Of a stretch of 47,888 nt of DNA, positions 1 through 7,485 are shown in pieces (position 1 is the stretch's first letter; each line of letters starts with the position of its first letter). The notes beneath the pieces are model-generated. The model did not search any database and was not told the DNA's origin. It worked only from the letters and a program-made list of their open reading frames with translations. The position numbers and the translations under genes were made by a program. The stretch spans positions 1-47,888 of the forward strand of contig NZ_AVQI01000001.1 of NCBI RefSeq assembly GCF_000468115.1, read 5' to 3'. The stretch comes from Treponema socranskii subsp. socranskii VPI DR56BR1116 = ATCC 35536 (GTDB lineage: Bacteria; Spirochaetota; Spirochaetia; Treponematales; Treponemataceae).

Positions 1-205
1 ATATACCGAAAGGGTATATCGCGCAACGCAAATGAAAAATAAATGCAAATAAAAATAAATCGGAGATATATCATCAGTGTCGTAAGTACAACAGCGAGAG
101 GTAAAGACCTATTAAAATTATTATTAAAACAGCCGAAAATCGACGGCAACAATAAGGAAGTTATCATAAAAAGAAAATTGTAACATATACCGTAGATACA
201 GGGTT

Positions 206-233
206 TATGTAATTGGTAATGAGTAATTACATA
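206..233 (+). promoter_or_regulatory. Leader hairpin upstream of the first LRR gene
   Basis: TATGTAATT (206-214) and AATTACATA (225-233) form a perfect 9-bp stem with a 10-nt loop, 41 nt before the LRR lipoprotein start. A second small palindrome sits at positions 1-18. The rest of 1-274 is AT-rich with no gene and no confident promoter. The stem could act in mRNA stability or as a protein-binding site; no function is shown. Confidence 0.35.
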
Positions 234-274
234 TTAAACGGAAAAAACAACGTTTTGGAGAAGTAATAATAAAA

Positions 275-1423
275 ATGAAAACGATTTTCTTTGCCGTTTC
301 GGCGCTTGCCCTGTTCGTAATGACTGCGTGTAAAGATCCGAGCGACGGTACGGGAACACTACCCGAAGCTCCCTTTGTCGAAGGCGTCTCATTCATCTTA
401 AGTCCCGATAAGCGCACCATCACGGTTAAGGTAAAAACCGCCGTCGGTAATGTTACGGTAGAAGGCTGCGAAGAAACGACGCTTACAAGCGATACCGAAG
501 CCGAACTGCATGCACAAGGCACAAGGGTAACGCTGAAAGGCGATATCACCGAGCTGAAATGCGACAACAATCAACTCATCTCTCTTAACGTGCAGGGCTT
601 AACCGCTTTGAAAAGTTTGGAGTGTGTCAACAATCGGCTTACCGCTCTTAACGTGCAGGGCTTGCCGGCTTTGCAAGAGCTGGAATGTCGCAACAATGAG
701 CTTACCTCTCTTAACCTGCGAGGCATGACCGCTTTGCAAGGTCTGTGGTGCAGCGGCAATAAGCTTACCGCTCTTAACGTGCAAAGCTTAACCGCTTTAC
801 AAACGCTGCGGTGTAACGGCAACCTGTTTACCGAGCTTGACGTGCACGGCTTAAAGACTTTGCAAAATCTGTCCTGTAAAAACAATAAACTTGTCGCGCT
901 CAACGTGCAAGGTTGTACCGCTTTGGAGGAACTGGAATGCGATGCCAATCAGCTTACCGAGCTTAAGGTACAAGGCTTAAGGGCTTTGCAAACGCTGCGC
1001 TGTTACGACAACCGCCTTACTTCTCTTGACGTGCACGGCTTAGGGGCTTTGAAAGAGCTGGAATGCAACGACAATCTGCTTACCGCTCTTAACGCGCAAG
1101 ACTGTACAGTTTTGGAAAAGCTGCACTGCCGTAAAAATCAGCTTACTGTTCTTAACGTGCAAGGCTGTACCGCTTTGCGAGGGGTGGACTGTTTGAGTAA
1201 TAAGCTTGACGCACAAGCATTTACAAAGCTCTTTAGCGATTTACCGCAGTCGATCATTTATGCGTACTGCTATCTGTACACCGAAGAAAAAGGTGTTTCA
1301 GAAGGCAACTGCAAAGATTTTACAAATTCTCCGGACTTGAAAGCAGCCTTTGAAAAAGCAAAAGATGAAAAAAAGTGGACGATGTATAAGATTGATACAG
1401 ACAAAAGTATGGTTGAGATTTAA
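275..1423 (+). CDS. Leucine-rich-repeat lipoprotein (21-residue Cys-containing LRRs)
   Basis: Predicted surface or periplasmic lipoprotein of 382 aa. It starts with a charged N-terminus and hydrophobic core and has the relaxed spirochaetal lipobox M-T-A-C, with Cys19 as the lipid anchor. Residues 38-90 form a short beta-rich domain shared with the next gene. Residues about 91-315 carry eleven LRR units of 21 residues, pattern LTxLNVQGLTALxxLxCxxN, each with one Cys. A C-terminal cap (about 316-382, with EGNCKDF) is also shared with the neighbour. LRR proteins of this type usually mediate adhesion or protein binding, but no ligand can be inferred. The start is preceded by GGAG at slightly long spacing. 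The repeats are encoded by near-identical 63-bp units, so repeat number may vary by recombination. Confidence 0.85.
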   Translation: MKTIFFAVSALALFVMTACKDPSDGTGTLPEAPFVEGVSFILSPDKRTITVKVKTAVGNVTVEGCEETTLTSDTEAELHAQGTRVTLKGDITELKCDNNQLISLNVQGLTALKSLECVNNRLTALNVQGLPALQELECRNNELTSLNLRGMTALQGLWCSGNKLTALNVQSLTALQTLRCNGNLFTELDVHGLKTLQNLSCKNNKLVALNVQGCTALEELECDANQLTELKVQGLRALQTLRCYDNRLTSLDVHGLGALKELECNDNLLTALNAQDCTVLEKLHCRKNQLTVLNVQGCTALRGVDCLSNKLDAQAFTKLFSDLPQSIIYAYCYLYTEEKGVSEGNCKDFTNSPDLKAAFEKAKDEKKWTMYKIDTDKSMVEI

Positions 1424-1520
1424 TGTAATTAACGGGTAATGGAACATACAAAGTTCCGGGCTGCGTGACTCGGAGATGCGCGCGGCGATGTACGGTTTTT
1501 TCGGCACGGAGGATAAAAAA

Positions 1521-3119
1521 ATGAATACGCGAAACGCCCTTTGTATCGCGGCGCTTGCATTTATTTTGAGCACGCTTAGCTGTGTACCGCCTTCCGATTC
1601 TTCAGTGTCTCATATTACGATTACCGTACGCGGAGGAGAACACGTACGTATTATAAAAAATTCTTTTACCGTACCGGCGGGTCTTACATGGGCCGGTATT
1701 CTTGCATATGCGGATGGGTGCGTAAATTATGACGATAGCTGGGAGTTTAGTCTTTGGCGGATCGGGAACGAAACGGGACCGGAATTAAACGGTTATTATC
1801 AAGATATCTCCGTTGATGAGGATACGACCGTCTATGTCCAAGCGCAGGAAGCCGCACAGGAAATCGAAGACGGCATTTCGCTCATCCTGCATTCCGATGT
1901 ATTGGCCGATCCCGATAAGCCGAGGGGAATTAAAATTAAAGTGATAACCGCCGATAAATCGCCTATCAAAGTAGAAGGCTTCAAATGGAAAAAACAACTG
2001 ACGGCAGAAGAAGCGGCAGCGGAAGAATTGTATCTGTATCCGGAACGTACAAAGGTTACGCTTCGGGCAAAAAACATTACGGAATTCTATGTCGGACGCT
2101 GGAACATTGAATGGCAGTGCGGCGATTATTATCCTAATCATATTACCGGCATCAATGTACGGGGCTGTCCTTCTTTGAAAAAACTTGACTGCAGTTGTAA
2201 TCTGCTTACCTCTCTCGACGTACAGGGTCTGAAAGATTTGGAGGAACTGCATTGTCAGGAAAATAACCTCACGTCTTTGGACGTGCAGGGGTTGTCCAAG
2301 CTCCGGGTTCTCGGCTGTACTCGGAATCGGATCAGAGCGCTCGATGTACAGGGATTGCGTTCTTTAAAGCAGCTCGACTGCAACGGTAATCGGATTAAAG
2401 CGCTCAACGTGCGGGGCTTGCCTTTGGAACTTCTCTATTGCGCTTCCAACGGCATCGATTCCCTTGACGTGCAGGGGTTGCCGCTCAAAAAGTTCTACTG
2501 TCCGGGAAACGATCTTACCGTACTCGACGCGCAGGGTTTGCGCTCTTTGGACTACTTGGCGTGCGACGGAAACGAGCTCACGCAGCTCAATGTGCAGGGC
2601 TGCACTTCTTTACAGCAGCTCATTTGCCGTGACAATCGACTCACTTCGCTCAACGTCCAAGGCTTACGCGCATTGAAATACATGGACTGCAAAAGAAATC
2701 CGCTTACGTCCCTCAATGTGAGAGACCTCGGTGTTTTGAAGACTCTTGACTGCAGTGAGAGCCGGCTTGCGTTTTTGAATGTGGAAAATTGCGCTGCGTT
2801 GGAAGAACTGCATTGTGAAGACAACCGCTTAGCTTCGCTCGATGCAAGCGGATTGAGTTCTTTGAAAAAGCTCCATTGCTACAGCAACTTCTTAAATGCG
2901 GACGCTTTTATAAAAATCTTTACCGCGCTGCCGGAACGGACTGCAGCCGATAACGGGGAATGCGAACTCTTTACCGAACGCCCCGGTGTCACCGAAGGCA
3001 ACTGCAGGAATTTTACTTCCCCCCAGGCATTAAAAGACGCGTTTGTTGCGGCAAAAGATAAAAAGCATTGGAAGATGTATAAATACAATAAAAACGGAAA
3101 TCAGGATTCGGCGGGTTAA
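1521..3119 (+). CDS. Leucine-rich-repeat lipoprotein, larger paralogue
   Basis: Predicted LRR lipoprotein of 532 aa. The start at 1521 is chosen because GGAGG lies 8 nt upstream and a signal peptide with lipobox T-L-S-C (Cys21) follows; an open frame continues upstream to 1476 without support. After the signal comes an extra domain of about 90 residues (ITITVRGG to DEDTTVYVQAQ) that the neighbour lacks and that resembles small beta-grasp/InlB-repeat-like modules. Then come the shared pre-LRR domain, twelve Cys-containing LRR units, and the shared cap with EGNCRNF. Two consecutive units (around 2410-2500) are one residue short (GLPLELLYC, GLPLKKFYC). It lies 97 nt after its paralogue, on the same strand and probably co-transcribed, which fits tandem duplication and divergence. 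Confidence 0.85.
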   Translation: MNTRNALCIAALAFILSTLSCVPPSDSSVSHITITVRGGEHVRIIKNSFTVPAGLTWAGILAYADGCVNYDDSWEFSLWRIGNETGPELNGYYQDISVDEDTTVYVQAQEAAQEIEDGISLILHSDVLADPDKPRGIKIKVITADKSPIKVEGFKWKKQLTAEEAAAEELYLYPERTKVTLRAKNITEFYVGRWNIEWQCGDYYPNHITGINVRGCPSLKKLDCSCNLLTSLDVQGLKDLEELHCQENNLTSLDVQGLSKLRVLGCTRNRIRALDVQGLRSLKQLDCNGNRIKALNVRGLPLELLYCASNGIDSLDVQGLPLKKFYCPGNDLTVLDAQGLRSLDYLACDGNELTQLNVQGCTSLQQLICRDNRLTSLNVQGLRALKYMDCKRNPLTSLNVRDLGVLKTLDCSESRLAFLNVENCAALEELHCEDNRLASLDASGLSSLKKLHCYSNFLNADAFIKIFTALPERTAADNGECELFTERPGVTEGNCRNFTSPQALKDAFVAAKDKKHWKMYKYNKNGNQDSAG

Positions 3120-3169
3120 GGGAGTCTGCGTTTGTTCGGCAGAAATTAATATTTTCCGCCGGTTCGGCG

Positions 3170-3198
3170 TTGCGCACCGGCGCGTCCTCTGCTATAAT
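3170..3198 (+). promoter_or_regulatory. Promoter placing +1 at the hemolysin III start codon
   Basis: TTGCGC (3170-3175), a 17-bp spacer, and a perfect TATAAT (3193-3198). Only six bases (GGCGCT) separate the -10 box from the ATG at 3205, so the expected +1 is the A of the start codon. No Shine-Dalgarno sequence lies between them. This fits a leaderless mRNA. Confidence 0.6.
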
Positions 3199-3204
3199 GG
3201 CGCT

Positions 3205-4110
3205 ATGACACGGGAAGATAACGCTGCGTCGCGCGCCGTACGCCGTTCGACGCTTAAATCGATCAACGCGAAAAAGAAAGAGCGCATCAGACAGATAAAA
3301 GCGAATTACGATTCGGAAATCCGCGAAATAAATATCAAATACGCAAAGGATCCCGAACGCTTGCGCGCAAAATACGCCGCCGACGACTATGCGAAAAGCG
3401 AACGGGCGAAGCGGCGCGCCGAACGCAGAATAGCGCAGGAAAAACGCCGCATCGAACTGCGCGGAAAGGAACGGCAGTTTTCGCTCGGTGAAGAGATCTC
3501 CAGCGCGATCGTACAGGGACTCGGCGCGCTCGTATCGGTTGCGGCGACCGCCGTCCTTGCCGACCGCGCTCTAACCCATGCGAACGGCGCGCTCCGCGTG
3601 CTCTACGTTTCCACATTTGTCTGCAGTACGGGATTGATGATCGTCATGTATATCATGTCAACGCTGCACCACGCGCTCGTGCCGGAGGGTGCAAAAGAAG
3701 TGTTCGATCGTCTCGCTCACTGTTTTGTCTTTCTCGTGCTCGGAAGCGCATACACGTCGTTTATATTGATTTTCGCGCGCAGCGCCGGAGGCTGGGTGCT
3801 GTTCGGTCTCGTGTGGGGAACTGCGATCGTCGGTATCGTGCTGTATGCGGTATGGGGCAGCGAGTTGAAAATTGTCAATATCGTATTTTATTTTGTCATC
3901 GGCTGGACAGGGCTCTTTCTCATGCGACGGTTTTACCTCGAACAAGCGCTGCGAAGTTTCGTGTACCTCGTCGTTTCGGGTCTTTTATACAGTTTGGGAT
4001 GTACCTTTTTTCTCTTACGTAAAGTCAAATACATGCACGCCGCCGGCAACGCCCTTATGCTCTTGGGAACGCTGTACTTGTACGCGTCTCTGTTCTTTTC
4101 CGTCGCATGA
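3205..4110 (+). CDS. Hemolysin III family (PAQR/YqfA-type) membrane protein
   Basis: Integral membrane protein of 301 aa from the HlyIII/PAQR superfamily. The family markers visible are the hydrophobic helix block from about residue 100, STLHHAL near the first helices, and the late His in KVKYMHAAGNALMLLG, matching the conserved Ser/His set that binds a metal in this superfamily. Residues 1-95 are a strongly basic, coiled-coil-like extension (repeated KKKERIR, ERRIAQEKRR) not usual for bacterial HlyIII proteins of about 210 aa. The family is annotated as hemolytic, but most bacterial members have no proven hemolysin role. The ATG at 3205 is chosen because a consensus promoter ends six bases upstream; the open frame to 3043 would have to be transcribed from elsewhere. 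Confidence 0.8.
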   Translation: MTREDNAASRAVRRSTLKSINAKKKERIRQIKANYDSEIREINIKYAKDPERLRAKYAADDYAKSERAKRRAERRIAQEKRRIELRGKERQFSLGEEISSAIVQGLGALVSVAATAVLADRALTHANGALRVLYVSTFVCSTGLMIVMYIMSTLHHALVPEGAKEVFDRLAHCFVFLVLGSAYTSFILIFARSAGGWVLFGLVWGTAIVGIVLYAVWGSELKIVNIVFYFVIGWTGLFLMRRFYLEQALRSFVYLVVSGLLYSLGCTFFLLRKVKYMHAAGNALMLLGTLYLYASLFFSVA

Positions 4111-4216
4111 GCTTTGCCGATAACGTGTGTGAAGTTTCGCTCGATCGTACTATTGCCATATCTTCAAACGGCGCAGTTTTTCGTTCGGCCTACGCCGGAC
4201 AGGAGCACCGCGAAGT

Positions 4217-4273
4217 GTTCCGTTCGCTCTCTTTTGCGAAAGCCGTCTCAAGTGCGGATACTGCGAACGGAAC
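4217..4273. repeat. 11-bp inverted repeat in a 375-bp gene-free gap
   Basis: GTTCCGTTCGC (4217-4227) is the exact reverse complement of GCGAACGGAAC (4263-4273), separated by 35 nt. The gap 4111-4485 between the convergent hemolysin III and mazG genes has no convincing gene. A 77-codon frame starting at 4107 inside the hemolysin stop has no recognisable features. An AT-rich palindrome (AATAAAATAA / TTATTTTATT) lies at about 4351-4374. Neither structure has a T-run typical of a terminator. Confidence 0.4.
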
Positions 4274-4485
4274 GAGCGTGAGCGAGGGGCGGATGGCCGG
4301 ATCGCAAAACCGCTCCGTCCGAAAAAGGATTTTTCGATAAAAATATCTGCAATAAAATAAACATTATTTTATTTACTATCATCAAATGATAAAATGAATA
4401 CGCTATGACTACGATACAAGCTGTTTTTTAAACACTTACTATAACCGTCGGTTCGGCGATCCGATGTCGCTCCCGTTGCTTTCGG

Positions 4486-5436
4486 TTACAGTCCCGCCTT
4501 TTTCGCGTCATTCCAAAACGCATCTTCGTCTTGCAGGTGATCGCCGTCCATCGGAATGCCGGCCTCTGTCATCCGCTCTTCGATGTAAGCAAAGCGCCTG
4601 TAAAACTTGCGGTTCGCTCTGTCCATCGCGGTTTCGGGATCGACACCTGAGTGCCGCATATAATTGACGACGGCAAAGAGGAGGTCGCCGAATTCTTCTT
4701 CGAGGTGCAGCGCCGCGCGTTCGGCCGGACTCATGCGATCGCTCGGTGCGCTTTGCGGCGGGGATGCCGTATGTGTACCGGCTGCCGCCTGTGAGCCGGA
4801 AGTGCCGTCCGCAAACTTTGTATCATGCAGCGCTTGGGATGCTTCCCGCACTTCTTCAAGTTCTTCGTACACTTTTGCCGAAACACTTTCGATCGATTGC
4901 CAATCGAAGCCTTTTTTTGCCGCTTTTTTTTGCATCTTATACGCGCGGAGGATGGGAGGAAAACCTTCGGGCACTTCGTCGAGGATCGTTTTCACGCTCT
5001 TTCTTCCTTCGACATTTTCTTTGATCCTGTCCCATTGATTTAAAACCTGTTCGCCTGTCGTCACTTTTTCCGTCACTTCCGACATGCCTTCGCTCTGCGG
5101 AAAAACGTGCGGATGCCGCCGTATCAATTTATCGGTGAGTTCGTTGAGGGCTTCCGCGACGGAAAAATCGTTTTGCTGTTCGTACATATACGCGATCATC
5201 GACGCGTTGAGTATGACGTCTCCGAGCTCTTCTTTTGCATGCGCCGCATCCCCTGTCGAAACGGCGTCGACGGCTTCGAAAGTCTCTTCGATCAGATCGC
5301 GCCGCATCGTGAGCGGCGTCTGCTCTCTGTCCCACGGACAGCCGCCCGGCGCGCGAAGCGTTCGTATCGTTTCGTACAGCCGCTTGTACGCCGCCGCCGT
5401 CCTGTCTGCGCTTGTATCGTTTTGTATATCGCTCAT
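4486..5436 (-). CDS. mazG: MazG nucleoside triphosphate pyrophosphohydrolase
   Basis: Hydrolyses (d)NTPs to NMP and pyrophosphate and serves in house-cleaning and stress nucleotide control. The 316-aa protein has both MazG repeats: GGCPWDREQT and EETFE...KEELGD (residues 31-73), then EELEE...EEEFGDLLFAVVNY (191-259), which supply the acidic Mg ligands. Between the two acidic motifs of the C-terminal repeat (about 203-238) is a low-complexity Gly/Ser/Ala/Pro/Thr stretch absent from typical MazG, which is about 260 aa. The start is preceded by AAGGA at 7-8 nt. A TTGACT-17-TATACT promoter-like match (5437-5465) abuts the ATG directly, which would put +1 inside the gene, so it probably does not serve this start codon. 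Confidence 0.9.
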   Translation of the reverse strand: MSDIQNDTSADRTAAAYKRLYETIRTLRAPGGCPWDREQTPLTMRRDLIEETFEAVDAVSTGDAAHAKEELGDVILNASMIAYMYEQQNDFSVAEALNELTDKLIRRHPHVFPQSEGMSEVTEKVTTGEQVLNQWDRIKENVEGRKSVKTILDEVPEGFPPILRAYKMQKKAAKKGFDWQSIESVSAKVYEELEEVREASQALHDTKFADGTSGSQAAAGTHTASPPQSAPSDRMSPAERAALHLEEEFGDLLFAVVNYMRHSGVDPETAMDRANRKFYRRFAYIEERMTEAGIPMDGDHLQDEDAFWNDAKKAGL

Positions 5437-5465
5437 AGTATAATCCTTAACAATTATTAAGTCAA

Positions 5466-5738
5466 ATGTCGAGTTTTGAAAATATTAGCAAAAGATATGC
5501 TTTCGGCGAAAATGACCGGCATACAATCTTTGTAGACGCATGTGAACGCGGCTCTCACAGCGGAATCCCCGCTTACGCTCCGGTTGTGCTTTTAAAGCAA
5601 AACTTGCGCAAGCTGAACGCACAAAGTCGCACGCGTGTCTCCCGCTGTTACGCCGCATCCCGCACACGTCAAGCAGTTCTGGTATACGGTCGCAACTTCG
5701 CTGTAAGCATAATTTTATTTATTTTCAAAACTCGCCAT
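5466..5738. repeat. 273-bp segment bounded by 19-bp terminal inverted repeats (MITE-like)
   Basis: ATGTCGAGTTTTGAAAATA (5466-5484) and TATTTTCAAAACTCGCCAT (5720-5738) are inverted copies with one mismatch in 19 bp. They fill nearly all of the 352-bp gap between mazG and pth. A 96-codon frame runs through the segment (5466-5756) but its product resembles no family known to me. No clear target-site duplication flanks it. The layout resembles a miniature inverted-repeat transposable element; whether it is mobile depends on finding other copies. Confidence 0.5.
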
Positions 5739-5788
5739 CTAATGTATTGCCGGTGAGGGTACGGAGCGATACCGCGCCGGCACACGTA

Positions 5789-6424
5789 TCAGTCGGCGGA
5801 CACTTTTTTCTTACCCCACGCCGCGACGAGTTTTGCCGGATCGTTTGAAAGAATTGCTTCGATAAACGGGATCGCCGCTGCGCTAAACGTCTGCGCCATC
5901 GTTATGCGCTCGTCGCTTGTAAAAGGCGAGAGCACGTAGCCGGCGACGTCGGGATTGTCCGGCCGCCCGATGCCGAAGCGGAATCTCCAAAAATCCGCCG
6001 TATTTAAAACGGCTTTCGTCGAACGGAGCCCGTTGTGTCCGCCGAGTCCGCCTCCTTTCTTTAAGCCGATCGTGCCTGCCGGAAGTTCAAGCTCGTCGTG
6101 CACGACGAGTATGTGATCCGCCGTGAGTTTGTAAAAGTTTGCGAGTTCACCGATGCTTTCACCAGACGCGTTCATATAAGTTTCGGGCTTTAAAAAATAT
6201 ATCGCGTCGGAAGCGGTTCGGGCGTTTGAAGTGCCGAGATGATATTCGTCCGCCCAAGAAGCGAGGCGGGATGCATCGAGCGAACAAAAAGCGCCTTTGA
6301 ATTTATGCTGCCACGAAAGGCGGTGTGCAAAGGGCAATGAATCCGCAAAAAGCCACGCGGCGTTGTGGCGCGTATTTTCGTATGTGCGCCCGTAATTTCC
6401 GAGAAAAGCGACAAGCCGAATCAT
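5789..6424 (-). CDS. pth: Peptidyl-tRNA hydrolase
   Basis: Releases tRNA from peptidyl-tRNA that has dropped off the ribosome; essential in bacteria. The 211-aa product shows the family landmarks FLGNYG at the N-terminus, NTRHNAAW with the catalytic His, KPETYMNASG, VVHDELELPAG with the catalytic Asp, and KKGGGLGGHNGLRS. The start is placed at MIRLVAFLGNYG rather than six codons upstream, because the family begins there and the upstream ATG overlaps the -10 box. No Shine-Dalgarno sequence precedes it. The solitary gene appears to be expressed from its own extended -10 promoter as a leaderless message. Confidence 0.93.
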   Translation of the reverse strand: MIRLVAFLGNYGRTYENTRHNAAWLFADSLPFAHRLSWQHKFKGAFCSLDASRLASWADEYHLGTSNARTASDAIYFLKPETYMNASGESIGELANFYKLTADHILVVHDELELPAGTIGLKKGGGLGGHNGLRSTKAVLNTADFWRFRFGIGRPDNPDVAGYVLSPFTSDERITMAQTFSAAAIPFIEAILSNDPAKLVAAWGKKKVSAD

Positions 6425-6430
6425 AGACGG

Positions 6431-6439
6431 AGTATAGCA
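6431..6439 (-). promoter_or_regulatory. Extended -10 promoter of pth (leaderless layout)
   Basis: Reading the minus strand, TGCTATACT gives an extended -10 (TGn then TATACT, 6436-6431). The -35 region (about 6454-6459) is poor, as expected for an extended -10. The pth ATG at 6424 follows after six bases (CCGTCT), so +1 is expected at or next to the start codon. Confidence 0.5.
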
Positions 6440-6494
6440 CAAAAACGGCGGAGTGGGAAATCGGACGGAAAAAGCTGCATATTTACGATAAAAC

Positions 6495-7175
6495 TCATAT
6501 CACTTTTCCTTTTCTTATCTGCGATATATAGCGGTAGATACTTGCCTGTGAACACTGCAAACGTATCGAAGCTTTGTTGACGGCACCCTTTAAAAGAAAT
6601 ATACCGTTTTTTTCAAGCGTCGCGATGATATGTATTCGCTCTTCGGCGGTAAGCCGTTCCGGCTCCACGCCTATTTTGGCAATTTCATAATCGATCGCAT
6701 CGGCGGCAACGTCTTCCGCCATATTGTGAAATTTTTCGGTGCTGTCGGCATTTATACCGCGGCGTGCGGTTTCGGCACTGTAGTATTTTTCGATAAAGTG
6801 ATCGGGATGGCAGAGATGTAAAACCGTATCTTTGAATTCCTGATATCTAGTGTCGTCGAAATTGATGCAGAGCATTCCGAGCAATTTTCCGTTTTCTTTT
6901 ATAAATTGCGTACAGGAGCGAAGATTTTTTCCGCTTATTGAAACGCCTTGATAATGAAGACAGTAATCCTGTTTGAGATAAAGCTTTTCTTTTATGATTT
7001 TAAGCGCAAAATTCGTCAACGGTGCGCCGATTTCACGACCGCTGACGTTATTTGCAATAGCGATAACGGATTTATTTTTATCGGTTAAATCGTGAAGCAC
7101 GATTTCATAATCCGGCCCCAGCGCATGTCCGAGAAATTCCGTCAATAATACATACTGTTGTAATATGGAATTCAT
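6495..7175 (-). CDS. YheO/DauR-type transcriptional regulator (PAS-like plus HTH)
   Basis: DNA-binding regulator of 226 aa. Residues about 1-115 match the YheO-like PAS domain (LGHALGPDYEIVLHDL, VSGREIGAPLT, NYxGV-like HYQGVSISGKNLRS). Residues about 165-226 form the C-terminal HTH (LTAEERIHIIATLEKNGIFLLKGAV and SQASIYRYISQIR). In characterised relatives this family controls amino-acid catabolism. It has its own TTGCGG-17-TATACT promoter and an AAGGA ribosome site, and lies divergent from the antiporter/desulfidase pair. That position makes it the likely regulator of those genes, with cysteine or a related amino acid as plausible effector. The effector is inference. Confidence 0.82.
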   Translation of the reverse strand: MNSILQQYVLLTEFLGHALGPDYEIVLHDLTDKNKSVIAIANNVSGREIGAPLTNFALKIIKEKLYLKQDYCLHYQGVSISGKNLRSCTQFIKENGKLLGMLCINFDDTRYQEFKDTVLHLCHPDHFIEKYYSAETARRGINADSTEKFHNMAEDVAADAIDYEIAKIGVEPERLTAEERIHIIATLEKNGIFLLKGAVNKASIRLQCSQASIYRYISQIRKGKVI

Positions 7176-7208
7176 TGTGTCCTTCTTTGTCTCATATATT
7201 CTAAGTCG

Positions 7209-7237
7209 AGTATATCAGATTTTTATCGCGTCCGCAA
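7209..7237 (-). promoter_or_regulatory. Promoter of the YheO-type regulator
   Basis: On the minus strand TTGCGG (7237-7232), a 17-bp spacer and TATACT (7214-7209). The start codon at 7175 follows a leader of about 27 nt with AAGGA, so this gene has a conventional leader. Confidence 0.5.
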
Positions 7238-7364
7238 ATTATATCGCAAATGCTTGCATAATTATTATATAGATAATAAATAATTCGCAATATAATAAAA
7301 TTATACTATAAATTTACGGTAAATTGCAAGAAAAATACAAAAAAACGATAATTTTATTTTTTAT

Positions 7365-7393
7365 TTGACAGATATTTATACTCGTGATAAAAT
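7365..7393 (+). promoter_or_regulatory. Promoter of the antiporter-desulfidase operon
   Basis: Consensus TTGACA (7365-7370), a 17-bp spacer and TAAAAT (7388-7393). The leader to the ATG at 7486 is about 85 nt and ends in AGGAGG. The 310-bp intergenic region around it is extremely AT-rich. Confidence 0.6.
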
Positions 7394-7401
7394 TATATCA
7401 C
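7384..7401. promoter_or_regulatory. Palindromic candidate operator GTGATA-N6-TATCAC
   Basis: GTGATA (7384-7389) and TATCAC (7396-7401) form a perfect 6-6-6 inverted repeat overlapping the -10 box of the antiporter promoter. Its place between a regulator and its divergent target operon makes it a natural operator for the YheO-type protein. A second small palindrome, CGTAT-TTGCG-ATACG, lies about 30 nt further downstream. Confidence 0.4.
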
Positions 7402-7485
7402 AAATATACCGTATTTGCGATACGGATACCGTAAGACAATTGAGATTGTACCGATCAATATCAGCAGTGTTATAGGAGGTATTTT

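Noticed and set aside
571-948. Long antisense ORFs in the LRR genes
   Set aside because: They are shadows of the 63-bp repeat periodicity on the opposite strand.
4107-4340. 77-codon ORF overlapping the hemolysin III stop
   Set aside because: The overlap suggests coupling, but the product has no domain, hydrophobic segment or recognisable family, and it contains one arm pair of an inverted repeat.
5466-5756. 96-codon ORF between mazG and pth
   Set aside because: It begins exactly at the inverted-repeat end, has no ribosome site, and its product looks like random translation of a non-coding element.
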